Below the pieces are notes generated by a model that worked only from the letters and a program-made list of their open reading frames with translations, did no database searches and had not been told where the DNA came from. From positions 47,969 to 111,968 of the forward strand of contig NZ_OENE01000013.1 of NCBI RefSeq assembly GCF_900239495.1: a stretch of DNA of 64,000 nt, read 5' to 3'. Positions 44,106-54,993 of the stretch are shown here, in pieces. The translations under genes were made by a program, and so were the position numbers. Each line of letters begins with the position of its first letter. Position 1 is the stretch's first letter. Source of the stretch: Tenacibaculum finnmarkense genomovar ulcerans (GTDB lineage Bacteria > Bacteroidota > Bacteroidia > Flavobacteriales > Flavobacteriaceae).

Positions 44106-44643
44106 GAAAAAAACGGCTTTAATAGAGCTGTAATTTAGGTGAAAATAAATAATATTGACCCTCTAATATTTAAAAAATAAAATAGTTGTTTAAAATACGT
44201 ATTTTTGTAAATCTTTATTTTTATGAAATTTAAACAGGCTTTTATCATTTTTAATGATAAATACCACCTATTAATTCTTAAATAACTTAAATTATTTAGT
44301 GTATTATTTTACCTTAAAAAGTATACTATATTACCTAAAAAGCATAATTTTTGAATATTTTTGAAGAAATTTAAACTTAAATACAGGTATAATTAAAGCA
44401 TTATAAAATAATATTTATACTGTAGCATTAAAAAACCTAGAAACGCCATTTTGAGGTATTTTTTTAATAAACAAGCTTTTTAATATATTTATTTTTGTCG
44501 AAATTTGATGAAAATTTATAGGCTTACACTTATTAATATTACAGTGTAAAAAACAAAATATTTTCCCTTATTTCTGTTTATTTTAAATTTTTATAAAAAA
44601 AAGCCTCTCAGTTTTGAGAGGCTTTCTAATGCTATTCTAAAAA
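44106..44643. other. AT-rich intergenic region without recognised genes
   Basis: About 540 bases between the RluA-type gene and lon. Apart from the lon terminator at 44596-44625 I see no frame, repeat or RNA fold that stands out from the AT-rich background. Confidence 0.6.
44596..44625 (-). terminator. Terminator of lon
   Basis: AAAAGCCTCTCA pairs with TGAGAGGCTTT around GTTT, just downstream of the lon stop codon. Confidence 0.85.
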
Positions 44644-47118
44644 TTATATTAATTTTTTAGCTTTTTTAACTTTTTTCTTGGTAAGTGCAATATCAATCAC
44701 TTCGTGCATTTCAGTTACATAATGAAAGGTTAAACCTTTTAAGTAACTTTCTTTAATTTCTTCAATATCTTTTTTATTATCAGCACATAAAATAAGTTCT
44801 TTAATATTTGCACGTTTAGCGGCTAATATTTTTTCCTTAATTCCTCCTACTGCCAATACTTTTCCTCGAAGTGTAATTTCACCAGTCATCGCTAATTTAT
44901 TTTTCACTTTACGCTGAGTAAACACAGAAACCAACGAAGTTAACATAGTAATACCTGCACTTGGTCCGTCTTTAGGAGTTGCCCCTTCTGGTACATGAAT
45001 ATGTACATCGTATTTTTCTAAAACTTGTGGCTCAATACCAAAATCTTCAGCATTTGCTTTGATGTATTTCATTGCAATTGTAGCCGATTCTTTCATTACT
45101 TTTCCTAAATTACCAGTAATAGAAAGCGCTCCTTTTCCTTTAGAAATAATAGATTCGATAAATAAAATATCGCCACCAACACTTGTCCAAGCTAAACCTG
45201 TAACAACACCTGCAACATCATTATTTTCATATTTATCACGTTCTAAACGTGGTGATCCTAAAATAGTTACAATATCTTTATTGGTTAAATCAATATTATA
45301 AGGCTGCTCCATCGCTATTGATTTTGCTGCAAAACGAACCACTTTAGCAATTTGTTTATCTAAACCACGTACCCCCGATTCACGCGTATATCCTGCTACA
45401 ATTTTTTCGATTTGTTTTTTACCAATCGTTAAATGTTTTTCTGATAATCCGTGTTCTTTTAATTGCTTTGGAAATAAATATTTTTTAGCAATTTCCATTT
45501 TTTCTTCAATCGTATATCCTGTAACATTAATTAGTTCCATACGATCACGCAATGCCCAAGGTATTTGCCCTAAATTATTTGCGGTAGCAATAAATAAAAC
45601 TTTAGAAAGGTCGTAAGGAACTTCTAAATAATTATCATAAAAAGCCGTGTTTTGCTCAGGATCTAAAACTTCTAACATTGCTGATGAAGGATCTCCCTGA
45701 TTGCTCTGGCTTAATTTATCAATTTCATCTAAAACAAAAACAGGGTTTGATGTTCCTGATTTTTTAATATTCTGAATTAAACGTCCTGGCATTGCACCAA
45801 TATATGTTTTACGATGTCCTCGAATTTCAGCTTCATCACGCAAACCACCTAACGACATGCGAACATATTTACGCCCTAATGCTTCGGCAACCGATTTTCC
45901 TAACGAAGTTTTACCAACTCCTGGAGGTCCGTATAAACAAATAATTGGCGATTTCATATCGCCACGTAATTTTAAAACAGCTAAATGTTCTATAATACGT
46001 TCTTTAACTTTTTCTAAACCAAAATGATCTCTATTTAATATTTTTTGAGCACGCTTTAAATTAAATTTATCTTTCGAATAAATATTCCAAGGCAATTCAA
46101 GCATTAACTCTAAATAATTTCGCTGCACACCATATTCAGCCATTTGAGGATTCATTCGTTTTAAACGATTTAATTCCTTGTCAAAGGTTGCGGCAACTTT
46201 TTTATTCCATTTTTTAGTTTTAGATTTTATTCTCATTTCATCTAATTCCTGATCATGAGAAACACCACCTAATTCATCTTGAATGGTTTTTAATTGTTGG
46301 TGTAAATAATATTCACGTTGTTGTTTATCTAAATCTGAACGTGTTTTTGATTGAATATCATTACGTAATTGTAATTTTTGAAGCTCTTTATCTAAGTTAC
46401 TTAATGTTAAAAGTGCACGTTCTCTTAAATTATCTTCTTCAAGTAATACTTGTTTTTTAGCAACGCTTAATTCCATATTAGATGAAATAAAGTTTACTAA
46501 AAATGAATTTGATTGAATATTTTTAATCGCAATTGAAGCCTCAGAAGGTAACATTGGATTCTCTTTAATAACCTCTAATGCTAATTCTTTGATAGATTCA
46601 ATAATTGCTTCAAACTCTTTTTCGTCTTCAACTTCCTTATTTTCAATAGCCTCGTGAACGCTAGCTTTTAAATACGGATCTTCTTGTGTAATTTCATCAA
46701 TTACAAAACGTTTTTTTCCTTGAATAATAACCGTTACGTTACCATCAGGCATTTTTAGAACGCGTAAAATTTTAGCAACAACTCCTGTTTTATTAATATC
46801 GTCTAAACCAGGGTTTTCAACAGCAATATCTTTTTGTGCAACAACACCAATTACTTTATCACCTTTGTTTGCGTCGTTTATTAATTGAATCGATTTATCT
46901 CTACCAGCGGTAATAGGAATTACAACACCAGGAAATAGCACTGTATTTCTTAATGGTAAAATTGGTAATTCAGCAGGAATTTCTTCCTTGTTTATTATTT
47001 CTTCATCTTCAGGAGTTAATAATGGGATTAATTCTGAATCCTCATTAAAAGCATCTTGAAGCGACAAATTGTCTAAATGTATTATTTTTGATTTGCTCAT
47101 ATCTTTTATAGATGTCAT
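44644..47118 (-). CDS. lon: ATP-dependent Lon protease
   Basis: The 824-residue protein has the N-terminal LON substrate domain ([19 protein letters not shown]), a coiled middle, an AAA+ module with Walker [10 protein letters not shown] and Walker [10 protein letters not shown], and the C-terminal protease with GPSAGITM (catalytic Ser) and the Lys in [12 protein letters not shown]. Lon degrades damaged and regulatory proteins in the cytoplasm. An upstream in-frame Met gives [18 protein letters not shown]; the Met at residue 7 is a possible alternative start. Confidence 0.97.
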   Translation of the reverse strand: MTSIKDMSKSKIIHLDNLSLQDAFNEDSELIPLLTPEDEEIINKEEIPAELPILPLRNTVLFPGVVIPITAGRDKSIQLINDANKGDKVIGVVAQKDIAVENPGLDDINKTGVVAKILRVLKMPDGNVTVIIQGKKRFVIDEITQEDPYLKASVHEAIENKEVEDEKEFEAIIESIKELALEVIKENPMLPSEASIAIKNIQSNSFLVNFISSNMELSVAKKQVLLEEDNLRERALLTLSNLDKELQKLQLRNDIQSKTRSDLDKQQREYYLHQQLKTIQDELGGVSHDQELDEMRIKSKTKKWNKKVAATFDKELNRLKRMNPQMAEYGVQRNYLELMLELPWNIYSKDKFNLKRAQKILNRDHFGLEKVKERIIEHLAVLKLRGDMKSPIICLYGPPGVGKTSLGKSVAEALGRKYVRMSLGGLRDEAEIRGHRKTYIGAMPGRLIQNIKKSGTSNPVFVLDEIDKLSQSNQGDPSSAMLEVLDPEQNTAFYDNYLEVPYDLSKVLFIATANNLGQIPWALRDRMELINVTGYTIEEKMEIAKKYLFPKQLKEHGLSEKHLTIGKKQIEKIVAGYTRESGVRGLDKQIAKVVRFAAKSIAMEQPYNIDLTNKDIVTILGSPRLERDKYENNDVAGVVTGLAWTSVGGDILFIESIISKGKGALSITGNLGKVMKESATIAMKYIKANAEDFGIEPQVLEKYDVHIHVPEGATPKDGPSAGITMLTSLVSVFTQRKVKNKLAMTGEITLRGKVLAVGGIKEKILAAKRANIKELILCADNKKDIEEIKESYLKGLTFHYVTEMHEVIDIALTKKKVKKAKKLI

Positions 47119-47413
47119 AGTGACATTTTTACACGATTTAAAATAGTGTAAAAAGCACTTTTTAAACTTTTAATTGTGTGATAAACAGCGCTATATGTTT
47201 GTTTATAGGTGTTTGGCTGTATCTGTATAGGTCAATTGTTATGCCAAGTAAAAAAGACAGGATGCCTTTTTTTATCTAACTTTTATTAAACTTACTATTT
47301 TATATAAAAGTAAGCTAAAAGACTATAACTCAAAAAAAATAAACCCTATTTTACTGTTTTTGTTTTCAGATTTACATGCTTTATCTGTTACCAATCTTTT
47401 AGTTTTTTTTAAT

Positions 47414-47572
47414 GATTCTTGTCAATTTGAGTGATTTTAATGACTAAAAAGAATTAAAAATTATATCGAGAATTTGAATTATTTTATGTTGATGATTTTT
47501 CAAAGAACTTCTCAATATTCTTTTTACTTTTCAATACTATTTTTGAAGAAAAATAATCACTCAAATTTAGGG
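47414..47572. repeat. Diverged single copy of the 145 bp repeat family
   Basis: GATTCTTGTCAATTTGAGTG, then ATTTTAATGACTAAAAAGAA, then ATATCGAGAATTTGAATT match the left half of the units in the array at 63224-64000. The right end AATCACTCAAATTTAG mirrors the left end, keeping the terminal inverted repeats. The middle has diverged (CTTCTCAATA for the usual TTCTCGATA). Confidence 0.7.
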
Positions 47573-47683
47573 ATTCTCTAATTTGCAAATCGGCTCTAAT
47601 TATTTTTTTGATAAAATGATCAATAATAAACCCATTTTAAATCAATTAAATAAGAAGAATTAAGTTATCTAAAACAAAAAATG

Positions 47684-47691
47684 TATTTTTG
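47684..47691 (+). promoter_or_regulatory. Promoter -7 box of the HNH endonuclease gene
   Basis: TATTTTTG matches TAnnTTTG and predicts a start near 47698, inside the region upstream of the preferred ATG at 47745. Confidence 0.45.
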
Positions 47692-47744
47692 CTATAAATA
47701 ATAAAGTGCTATTTATTATTAAAGTTCAGATAAATATTGAAAAT

Positions 47745-48302
47745 ATGATACGAAGCTACAGAAATGAAATGTGGAAAGAAATACTATTTGATAATAAAAT
47801 CTCTGAAAAAGAAAAATTTAAAATATCTAATTACGGACGAATCATCAACTGTAAAACTGAAGAAGAGTTTTTGGTAAAAGAATATTTTATAAACGGTTAC
47901 CAAAACTTGCCTTTAAAACAACGTGTTAATGGAAAAACGACGAGTCGATATGTTCATAAATTAGTTGCTGAAACTTTTTTACCTCGTAAAGAAGATGATC
48001 AATATGTAATTCATTTGAATTATGATAAAAAAGACAATAGACTTGAGAATCTTAAATGGGCTACAAAAAGAGAAAAAGAAGTACATCAATTTACAAATCC
48101 TGAATATGTAAATAAAGTACATAGGTACAAACCTAGTACAACAAAACTTACAGAAACCAAAGTGATGTTGATTAAACGAAAATTAAACGACCCGAACAGA
48201 AGGACACGTTTAAAAATGATTGCCAAACAATTTGGTGTTTCACAAATGCAATTACATAGAATAAAAACTGGTGAAAACTGGGGATATGTAACTGAAGATT
48301 AG
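47745..48302 (+). CDS. NUMOD4/HNH-type endonuclease
   Basis: The protein starts with a NUMOD4-like segment (MWKEILFDNKISEKEKFKISNYGRIINC). An HNH-like core follows, YVHKLVAETFLPRKEDDQYVIHLNYDKKDNRLENLKWATKREK, where His and Asn residues match phage and homing HNH enzymes. A C-terminal helix-turn-helix (MIAKQFGVSQMQLHRIKTGENW) fits a NUMOD1/IENR-like DNA-recognition part. The frame opens at 47706, but MIRSYRNEMWKEI is the natural start and lies after the promoter box. It stands alone next to a repeat copy and could be a selfish or domesticated endonuclease. Confidence 0.8.
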   Translation: MIRSYRNEMWKEILFDNKISEKEKFKISNYGRIINCKTEEEFLVKEYFINGYQNLPLKQRVNGKTTSRYVHKLVAETFLPRKEDDQYVIHLNYDKKDNRLENLKWATKREKEVHQFTNPEYVNKVHRYKPSTTKLTETKVMLIKRKLNDPNRRTRLKMIAKQFGVSQMQLHRIKTGENWGYVTED

Positions 48303-48921
48303 CGAAGTATTAGCATTGCAATGCTAACGAAAACAATTATTTGAGCCCATTTTAGGTACACACCTATTTGGGCATTTTTTTTAATCGCTACCGAAAGTGA
48401 TCCCGCTAAAATAGCAATCGCAGAAAATATAAAAAATGAAACAACAATAAATATACCTCCTAAAATATAAAACTGTATAACTGTTGATAACGTTTTAGAA
48501 AATAAAAACTGCGGAAAAAAAGCTAAGAAAAAGATCGTTACTTTCGGGTTTAACACATTCATCCAAAAGCCTTTTTGAAATAATTTTCCCGTAGAAGATT
48601 TTTTAGTGTCGGTTAAATTATCTGTTGATAAAGAAATTTTAGCATCACTTTTATATACCTGATATGCTAAATATAACAAATACCCTGCTCCTAATAATTT
48701 AATACTGAAAAATAAATTTGGTTGTTGTTTTATCAATTCAGAAATTCCGAAAGCAACTAAGTTGTGTGAATAATACAACCTGTCATTAAACCAAAAACTG
48801 TTGCTAAACCATATTTTTTGCCATTAACAATACTTTGTGTTAATACAAAAATATTGTCAGGACCTGGTGAAATAGCCAATGTTACTGTTGCCACTGAAAA
48901 AGAAAGTAATATTTCTAACAT
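48299..48921 (-). pseudogene. LysE family exporter gene with a frameshift
   Basis: From the ATG at 48921 the frame reads MLEILLSFSVATVTLAISPGPDNIFVLTQSIVNG...MTGCIIHTT and then hits TAG. Adding one T near 48758 restores LVAFGISELIKQQPNLFFSIKLLGAGYLLYLAYQVYK and the rest of a normal LysE/RhtB amino-acid exporter down to 48299. The ISPGPD motif and about six spans are family hallmarks. One missing base is the only defect seen, so it may be a recent mutation, phase variation at a short T run, or a sequencing error. Confidence 0.82.
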
Positions 48922-48948
48922 TTTTTAGTCTTTGTTTTTATGCAAAAA

Positions 48949-48988
48949 AAAAATGAAGTAACTATTATATAGATTACTTCATTTTTAT
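48949..48988 (-). terminator. Terminator of pyrD
   Basis: AAAAATGAAGTAA pairs with TTACTTCATTTTT around a 12-base loop, just downstream of pyrD. Confidence 0.8.
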
Positions 48989-49012
48989 TTTCAGTATTTA
49001 TTGAAAAAGTAT

Positions 49013-50044
49013 TTATTTAGATAAAATAGCTTTATTTATTCTTTTCACCAAACTTGGTCCTTGGTAAATAAATCCTGTATAAATTTGAACTAAATCAGCA
49101 CCTGCATCAATTTTTTCTAGGGCATCTTTTTCAGAATGAATACCTCCAACTCCAATTATAGGAAATGCTTTGTTCGAATTATCCGCTAAATATTTTATTA
49201 CTTTGGTACTTCTATCTTTTACCGGCTGACCACTTACACCGCCATTTCCGATTTCAGTTAATCTTTCTTTCGATGCTTTTAAATTAGCTCTATTTACAGA
49301 AGTGTTCGATGCAATAACGCCATCAATTTTTGTTTGCGCGACCAATTCAATAATTTCATCTAATTGCTGATTGTTTAAATCAGGCGCAATTTTTAATAAA
49401 ATCGGTTTTTGTTTTACCTCTTTATTATTTAAAGCCTGTACTTCGGTAATCAATTCTTTCAAATAAGAAACATCGTCTAATTTTGCGTGGCTACCAACAT
49501 TTGGGCAACTTACATTTAAAACGAAATAATCTACATACGGATGTAATCCTTTAAAACAGGTTACATAATCTTGGGTATAATTTTCGGGAGTGGTGTCGGT
49601 ATTTTTACCAATATTCCCACCGATAATTATTTTACCTTTATTCTTTTTTAACTGCTCAATTGCAACTTCCAAGCCTTCATTATTAAACCCCATTCGGTTA
49701 ATAATTCCTTGATCGTCTTTTAAACGAAACAATCTTTTCTTCGGATTTCCTGCCTGACCCTTTGGAGTTACCGTTCCTATTTCAACAAAACCGAAACCAA
49801 AATTTGCCAACTCATTATATAGTACCGCATTTTTATCAAAACCGGCAGCCAAACCAACAGGGTTTTTAAATGTTAGTCCGAATAAATTACGTTCTAATTT
49901 TTTATCATTTACCTGATACATACTTCTAAATATTGAAGAAACAAAAGGTATTTTAGAAACTGTTTTTACCACTGAAAAAGTAAAATAATGAATTTTTTCA
50001 GGATCAAAAAGAAATAAAATTGGGCGAATTAATTGTTTGTACAT
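49013..50044 (-). CDS. pyrD: Dihydroorotate dehydrogenase (quinone)
   Basis: The 343-residue protein has the N-terminal membrane-association extension ([23 protein letters not shown]) of class 2 enzymes, then [44 protein letters not shown] with the catalytic Ser, and a C-terminal [24 protein letters not shown] phosphate site. It oxidises dihydroorotate to orotate with quinone in pyrimidine synthesis. Confidence 0.96.
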   Translation of the reverse strand: MYKQLIRPILFLFDPEKIHYFTFSVVKTVSKIPFVSSIFRSMYQVNDKKLERNLFGLTFKNPVGLAAGFDKNAVLYNELANFGFGFVEIGTVTPKGQAGNPKKRLFRLKDDQGIINRMGFNNEGLEVAIEQLKKNKGKIIIGGNIGKNTDTTPENYTQDYVTCFKGLHPYVDYFVLNVSCPNVGSHAKLDDVSYLKELITEVQALNNKEVKQKPILLKIAPDLNNQQLDEIIELVAQTKIDGVIASNTSVNRANLKASKERLTEIGNGGVSGQPVKDRSTKVIKYLADNSNKAFPIIGVGGIHSEKDALEKIDAGADLVQIYTGFIYQGPSLVKRINKAILSK

Positions 50045-50110
50045 ATTGTTTTATTAAAGGTTGAAAAAAATCGTCTAAATTTTAGCCATATTTTTTTAAA
50101 AGAAGTCATA

Positions 50111-50138
50111 AAAAAAGCCCCAAATAAATGGAGCTTTT
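50111..50138 (-). terminator. Weak terminator after pheT
   Basis: AAAAGCCCC pairs imperfectly with GGAGCTTTT around AAATAAAT, downstream of pheT and upstream of pyrD. Confidence 0.5.
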
Positions 50139-50144
50139 AAATTT

Positions 50145-52571
50145 TTATCTTAAAACAGCTTCTAAATTCTTTTCAAAAGTTGCTTGTAATTTTTGCATTA
50201 TTTTATCAATCTGTTTGTCATCAAGTGTTTTATTTTCATCTTGTAAAACAAAACTCACAGCATATGATTTTTTACCATCAGGTAATTTATCACCCTGATA
50301 TACATCAAATAAATCTACCTCTTTCAATAATTTCTTTTCTGATTGAAAAGCTAAATTATAAATTTCTTTAAAGGCTACTTTATCATCTAACAACAAAGCT
50401 AAATCACGCTTTACCGCTGGGAATTTTGTAAACTCAGCAATTTTAATTTTCTTATTTCCTACTAAGGTTAAAATATTTTGCCAGTTAAAATCGGCAAATA
50501 ATACTTCTTGTTTAATAGAAAACTCTTTTAAAATACTTGTTTTTAAAACCCCAAATTCTACTAATTTAGTTTTCCCTAAACTCAATGCCAATCCTTCTGA
50601 AAAAATATCTGATTTTGCAGGCGATGTTTTTAAATTATCAAACCCTAACCTACTAAATAATGAGGTTATAATTCCTTTTAAATAAAAGAAATCTGCATTT
50701 TCAGAAGCTACTTTCCAGCTATCTTTTGTTCTGTTACCAGTAACAAGCAAGGTTAAATGCTTATCTTCTTGATATCCGCTTTCATATTTATGATAGGTTT
50801 TCCCAAATTCATAAAATTTCAACGCATTATTTTTTCTGTTGATATTATAAGAAACAGATTCTAAACCACTAAACAATAATGATTGACGCATCACTTTTAA
50901 ATCGTTACTTAACGGATTTAAAATTTCAACATTTTGCGATTCATTTAAGGTTTCCGATAAATCTACATAGCTTGCCTTTGTTAAAGAGTTTGCCATTGTT
51001 TCGTTAAATCCTAAAGACGTTAACTGATTTGCAACAATATTTTCTACTTTAACATTTTTATCGCTATCAAAAGAAATAGAGGTATTTAATTTATGAGAAA
51101 ACTCAATATTATTATACCCGTAAACTCTTAAAATTTCTTCAATAATATCAGCTTCACGCTGTACATCTACTCGGTACGAAGGAATTGTTAAACCTAAACC
51201 TCCTTCAGTTACACTATTTATTTTAATTTCTAAAGAAGCTAAAATATTTTTAATGGTTTCTTTCGGAATTTCCTGTCCTATTAACTTATAGGTATTTTCA
51301 AAAGATAAAAACACTTCAAAACCTTTTACTTTTTTTGGATATAGCGATAAAACATCCGAAGACATTTTTCCTCCCGCATATTCTTCAATTAATAAAGCCG
51401 CACGTTTTAAAGCATATTCTGTTAAATTGATGTCAATTCCTCGTTCAAAACGAAAAGAAGCATCGGTATTTAAAGCATGTCTTTTTGCTGTTTTACGAAT
51501 AGATACCGGATTAAAATAAGCACTTTCTAAGAAAATACTCGTGGTATGTTCGGTAACACTTGATTTTGCACCGCCAAAAACACCTGCAATACACAATGGA
51601 TTATCGTCGGCATCACAAATCATAATATCATCGGCAGACAATTCTCTTTCTACATCATCTAAGGTTTTAAATTTTGTTCCCTCTTCTAATGTTTTTACAA
51701 CAACTTTATTTCCTCTAATTTTTTGAGCATCAAAAGCGTGTAAGGGTTGTCCTAATTCATGTAAAACATAGTTTGTAATATCAACAATGTTATTTTTAGG
51801 CGCAATTCCAATAGCTTTTAACCTGTTTTGAATCCACTCAGGAGAATCTTTTACCTCAACATCAGTAATGGTAATTCCGCAATAACGAGGCACAAGGTTT
51901 TTATCTTCAACCTCAATATCAACTTTAAGAGTACGTTCATCTACATGAAAATCAGAAACCGAAGGAGAAATTAATTCTAAATTTGTTCCTTGGTGCATTA
52001 ATCCTGCACGTAAATCACGAGCGACACCAAAATGACTCATGGCATCGGCACGGTTTGGCGTTAAACCAATTTCAAAAACATAATCAGTTTCTATTTTAAA
52101 AACCTCAGCACATGGAGTTCCTGCAACTAAATTTGCATCTAACACCATAATTCCGTCATGACCTTTACCTAAGCCTAATTCGTCTTCAGCACAAATCATT
52201 CCGAAACTTTCTTCGCCTCTTATTTTACCTTTTTTAATTTTAAAGCTTTCACCGTTTTCATCATACAAAACAGTACCAACAGTAGCAACAGGCACTTTTT
52301 GCCCAGCAGCTACATTTGGCGCACCACAGACTATTTGAATCGGATTTCCGTCACCTAAATCGACAGTAGTTATTTTTAATTTATCAGCATTTGGATGCTT
52401 TTCACATGTTTTTACTTCACCAACTACAATGCCTTTTAAGCTTCCTTTGATGCTCTCTACAGTTGCAATTCCTTCTACTTCTAAACCTAAGTCAGTTAAT
52501 AACTCTCCTGTTTTTTCAGCTTCCCAGTCCGTTTGTAAAAATTGGCGCAACCAATTGTATGATATCTTCAT
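50145..52571 (-). CDS. pheT: Phenylalanine-tRNA ligase beta subunit
   Basis: The roughly 808-residue protein has an N-terminal tRNA-binding OB fold (GIVVGEVKTCEKHPNADKLKITTVDLGDG), B3/B4 editing domain (VVDITNYVLHELGQPLHAFDA), B5 domain and the C-terminal anticodon-binding FDX-ACB domain (FTKFPAVKRDLALLLDD). It pairs with PheS, which is not in the window. The frame starts two codons earlier (MIMKISYNW); MKISYNWLRQFL is the normal start. Confidence 0.96.
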   Translation of the reverse strand: MKISYNWLRQFLQTDWEAEKTGELLTDLGLEVEGIATVESIKGSLKGIVVGEVKTCEKHPNADKLKITTVDLGDGNPIQIVCGAPNVAAGQKVPVATVGTVLYDENGESFKIKKGKIRGEESFGMICAEDELGLGKGHDGIMVLDANLVAGTPCAEVFKIETDYVFEIGLTPNRADAMSHFGVARDLRAGLMHQGTNLELISPSVSDFHVDERTLKVDIEVEDKNLVPRYCGITITDVEVKDSPEWIQNRLKAIGIAPKNNIVDITNYVLHELGQPLHAFDAQKIRGNKVVVKTLEEGTKFKTLDDVERELSADDIMICDADDNPLCIAGVFGGAKSSVTEHTTSIFLESAYFNPVSIRKTAKRHALNTDASFRFERGIDINLTEYALKRAALLIEEYAGGKMSSDVLSLYPKKVKGFEVFLSFENTYKLIGQEIPKETIKNILASLEIKINSVTEGGLGLTIPSYRVDVQREADIIEEILRVYGYNNIEFSHKLNTSISFDSDKNVKVENIVANQLTSLGFNETMANSLTKASYVDLSETLNESQNVEILNPLSNDLKVMRQSLLFSGLESVSYNINRKNNALKFYEFGKTYHKYESGYQEDKHLTLLVTGNRTKDSWKVASENADFFYLKGIITSLFSRLGFDNLKTSPAKSDIFSEGLALSLGKTKLVEFGVLKTSILKEFSIKQEVLFADFNWQNILTLVGNKKIKIAEFTKFPAVKRDLALLLDDKVAFKEIYNLAFQSEKKLLKEVDLFDVYQGDKLPDGKKSYAVSFVLQDENKTLDDKQIDKIMQKLQATFEKNLEAVLR

Positions 52572-52594
52572 AATCAATCTCTAATTTGAACTGA

Positions 52595-52602
52595 CAAATT
52601 TA
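52595..52602 (-). promoter_or_regulatory. Promoter -7 box of pheT
   Basis: Minus-strand TAAATTTG matches TAnnTTTG, about 25 bases before the start codon. Confidence 0.45.
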
Positions 52603-52757
52603 AGTAAAATAAAGCAAAAAACTAGCCTTGTTTAGCCCTGCTTTTATCATAAAATATATCAAACTGATTTTTAATCGTTTGATAATGGATTTATCAATAA
52701 AAAGTTGTTTTTTTGCCGAAATTCATAATTAACAAACACAACACAAACACCATTTAC

Positions 52758-54899
52758 ATGAAAAAATTAATACCCTTCTTTTTACTGATGCTATCAGTTT
52801 CAGTATTTTCTCAAATTCCGTCTTATTATAGTGATATAGACTTAAGCCTAACAAATACGGCATTAAAAGATGCTTTAGCAACAAAAATAATTAGTACACA
52901 ACAGGTTAATTTATCGTATAGCCCTGGCGTATGGAATGCTTTAAAGCAAGCAGATTTAGATGCTACAGATAATTCAAAAGTTGTTTTAATTTACGGATAT
53001 GATAATAACGACGAAAATTATGTTACCGATATCACACGAAGTAAAGATGCAAATGGAGGTTTTGCAGGTACACAATGGAACAGAGAACATGTATATCCGA
53101 AGTCATTAGGAACGCCTAATTTAGGAACTTCTGGTTCAGGAGCCGATATTCATCATTTAAGACCTGCCGATATTTCTTTCAATTCGCAAAGAAGTAGTAA
53201 AAAATTTGTTGCAGGTTCAGGAAACGCAGGAAGTGTTTCTGGCGGATGGTATCCTGGTGATCAGTGGAAAGGAGATGTTGCTCGTATGATGATGTACATG
53301 TATCTTCGTTACGGAAATCAATGTTTACCTAGCAATGTTGCTATTGGGTCGGCTAATCCATTAGACTCTAATATGATTAATTTATTATTAGAATGGAATG
53401 TAGAAGACCCTGTTTCTGATTTTGAAAAACAACGAAACCCTATTATAGAATCAATACAAGGAAACAGAAATCCGTTTATTGACAATCCTGCTTTTGCAAC
53501 CCAAATTTGGGGAGGACCTCAAGCTGAAAATTTATTTGGAAACACAAATAACGATAATAACGATTCAAATACAACAACAACAACAGATACTTCTTCCCAA
53601 GAAAATAATACCTCAACTACAGTTGCCGATTTATTTATTTCTGAATATATAGAAGGATCATCAAATAATAAAGCTTTAGAAATTTCAAATTTTACAGGAA
53701 ACGCAATTAATTTAGAAGGATATTCATTAAAGAAAGCCTCTAACGGTGGCGGATGGACAAATACCTTAACATTAAGCGGTGTTTTAAATAATCAAAAAAT
53801 GTATGTAATTGCGAATAGCAGTGCTACTTCAGCCTTAAAAAACAAGGCACAGTTATTAGATGCAAGTGTGTTATCGTTTAACGGAAATGATGCTATTGGT
53901 TTATTTAAAGAGAATGTTCTTATTGATGTTGTTGGAAACCCTAGTAGTTCAGCTGTTTTTGCTAAAGATAAAACCTTACAGCGAAAAGCTAGCATTAAAC
54001 AAGCAAGTAGTATTTATGACGCTTCTCAGTGGAATATTCTTTCTAAAGATACTTTTGACGGTTTATCAAATCATGTTTTAGATGCTGATGCTCCTACCCC
54101 AAATATCGAAGAAGAAGTTAAAGAAGATATTAGAGAAGATATTAAAGAAGAAGTTGCTGTTACTTATTGCGTTTCAACAGGAAAAAATGCAAACTACGAA
54201 TATATAGACAAGGTGGCTATCGGCGGAATTTATAACGCTACCAAGTCAAATGGTGGTTATGCTGATTTTACAGCACAAACAGCTAGTTTAAATTATGGAA
54301 ATAATAAGCTTATTGTAAGTGCAGGTTTTTCAAGCGAAGCATACACTGAATTTTGGAAAGTTTGGATTGACTTTAATAAAAATGGTGTTTTTGAAAATGA
54401 TGAACAAGTGGTTAGCGGATCATCATCGAGTGCGGGTAATTTATCTTCTAATATTTACGTACCTTCTTCTGTGCTAACAGGAAAAACAAGAATGCGTATT
54501 TCTATGAAATGGGATGCCAAAGCAACTGCTTGTGAAACTTTTTCTCATGGTGAAGTAGAAGATTATACCGTAAATATAGGACAAAGTCAGCGAAAAGAAT
54601 TACATACTTCTAAAAATATTCTTACAGCAACAGACTTTACATCAGCTGAAAAACTAGGAAATGAAGCGGCTATTTTTAACGCTAATTTTTATCCAAACCC
54701 AGCAGTTGATTTTATCAATATTCAAGTTTTAGATAATAGAAATGCTCAATTTAGAATTATAAATATGAGCGGTCAAACGGTTTTAAAAGATAAAATAAAC
54801 CATGATGCTATTAATGTTTCTAATTTAGACAAGGGTATCTATATTCTTGAAATTAATGATAATCAGAAAATTATCACTAAGAAATTTATTAAAAAATAA
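52758..54899 (+). CDS. Secreted endonuclease I with LTD, GEVED and T9SS sorting domains
   Basis: A signal peptide (MKKLIPFFLLMLSVSVFS) is followed by an endonuclease I domain with WNREHVYPKS and ADIHHLRPAD, the histidine and metal site of NucM-type nucleases. Next come a lamin-tail-like domain (DLFISEYIEGSSNNKALEISNFTG), an acidic KEDIREDIKEEV linker, a GEVED domain (WIDFNKNGVFENDEQVV...SHGEVEDYTVNIG) and a C-terminal type IX sorting domain (FYPNPAVDFINIQVLDN...LDKGIYILEINDN). It should be exported through T9SS and digest extracellular DNA or RNA. The frame extends to TTG at 52713, but the signal peptide starts at 52758. Confidence 0.92.
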   Translation: MKKLIPFFLLMLSVSVFSQIPSYYSDIDLSLTNTALKDALATKIISTQQVNLSYSPGVWNALKQADLDATDNSKVVLIYGYDNNDENYVTDITRSKDANGGFAGTQWNREHVYPKSLGTPNLGTSGSGADIHHLRPADISFNSQRSSKKFVAGSGNAGSVSGGWYPGDQWKGDVARMMMYMYLRYGNQCLPSNVAIGSANPLDSNMINLLLEWNVEDPVSDFEKQRNPIIESIQGNRNPFIDNPAFATQIWGGPQAENLFGNTNNDNNDSNTTTTTDTSSQENNTSTTVADLFISEYIEGSSNNKALEISNFTGNAINLEGYSLKKASNGGGWTNTLTLSGVLNNQKMYVIANSSATSALKNKAQLLDASVLSFNGNDAIGLFKENVLIDVVGNPSSSAVFAKDKTLQRKASIKQASSIYDASQWNILSKDTFDGLSNHVLDADAPTPNIEEEVKEDIREDIKEEVAVTYCVSTGKNANYEYIDKVAIGGIYNATKSNGGYADFTAQTASLNYGNNKLIVSAGFSSEAYTEFWKVWIDFNKNGVFENDEQVVSGSSSSAGNLSSNIYVPSSVLTGKTRMRISMKWDAKATACETFSHGEVEDYTVNIGQSQRKELHTSKNILTATDFTSAEKLGNEAAIFNANFYPNPAVDFINIQVLDNRNAQFRIINMSGQTVLKDKINHDAINVSNLDKGIYILEINDNQKIITKKFIKK

Positions 54900-54915
54900 G
54901 GATTAATAGCACTAT

Positions 54916-54961
54916 AAAAAGCGCATTAAATTCCCAATGATTGGGAATTTAATGCGCTTTT
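54916..54961 (+). terminator. Long perfect terminator hairpin
   Basis: A stem of about 21 base pairs (AAAGCGCATTAAATTCCCAA with its exact inverse) and a three-base loop follow the nuclease gene. The right arm overlaps the -33 element of the next gene. Confidence 0.9.
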
Positions 54962-54972
54962 ATGTATATTTG
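54941..54972 (+). promoter_or_regulatory. Promoter of the toxin-antitoxin pair
   Basis: TTG at 54941-54943 and TATATTTG at 54965-54972 are separated by 21 bases, a full match to the Bacteroidetes TTG-N17-23-TAnnTTTG promoter. The -33 lies within the upstream terminator stem. The predicted start near 54979 leaves a leader of about 15 bases before the ATG at 54994. Confidence 0.65.
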
Positions 54973-54993
54973 TATAAGCATATAACTGCATCT

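Noticed and set aside
53860..54081. 73-residue frame inside the nuclease gene
   Set aside because: Out-of-frame shadow in the lamin-tail-like region.
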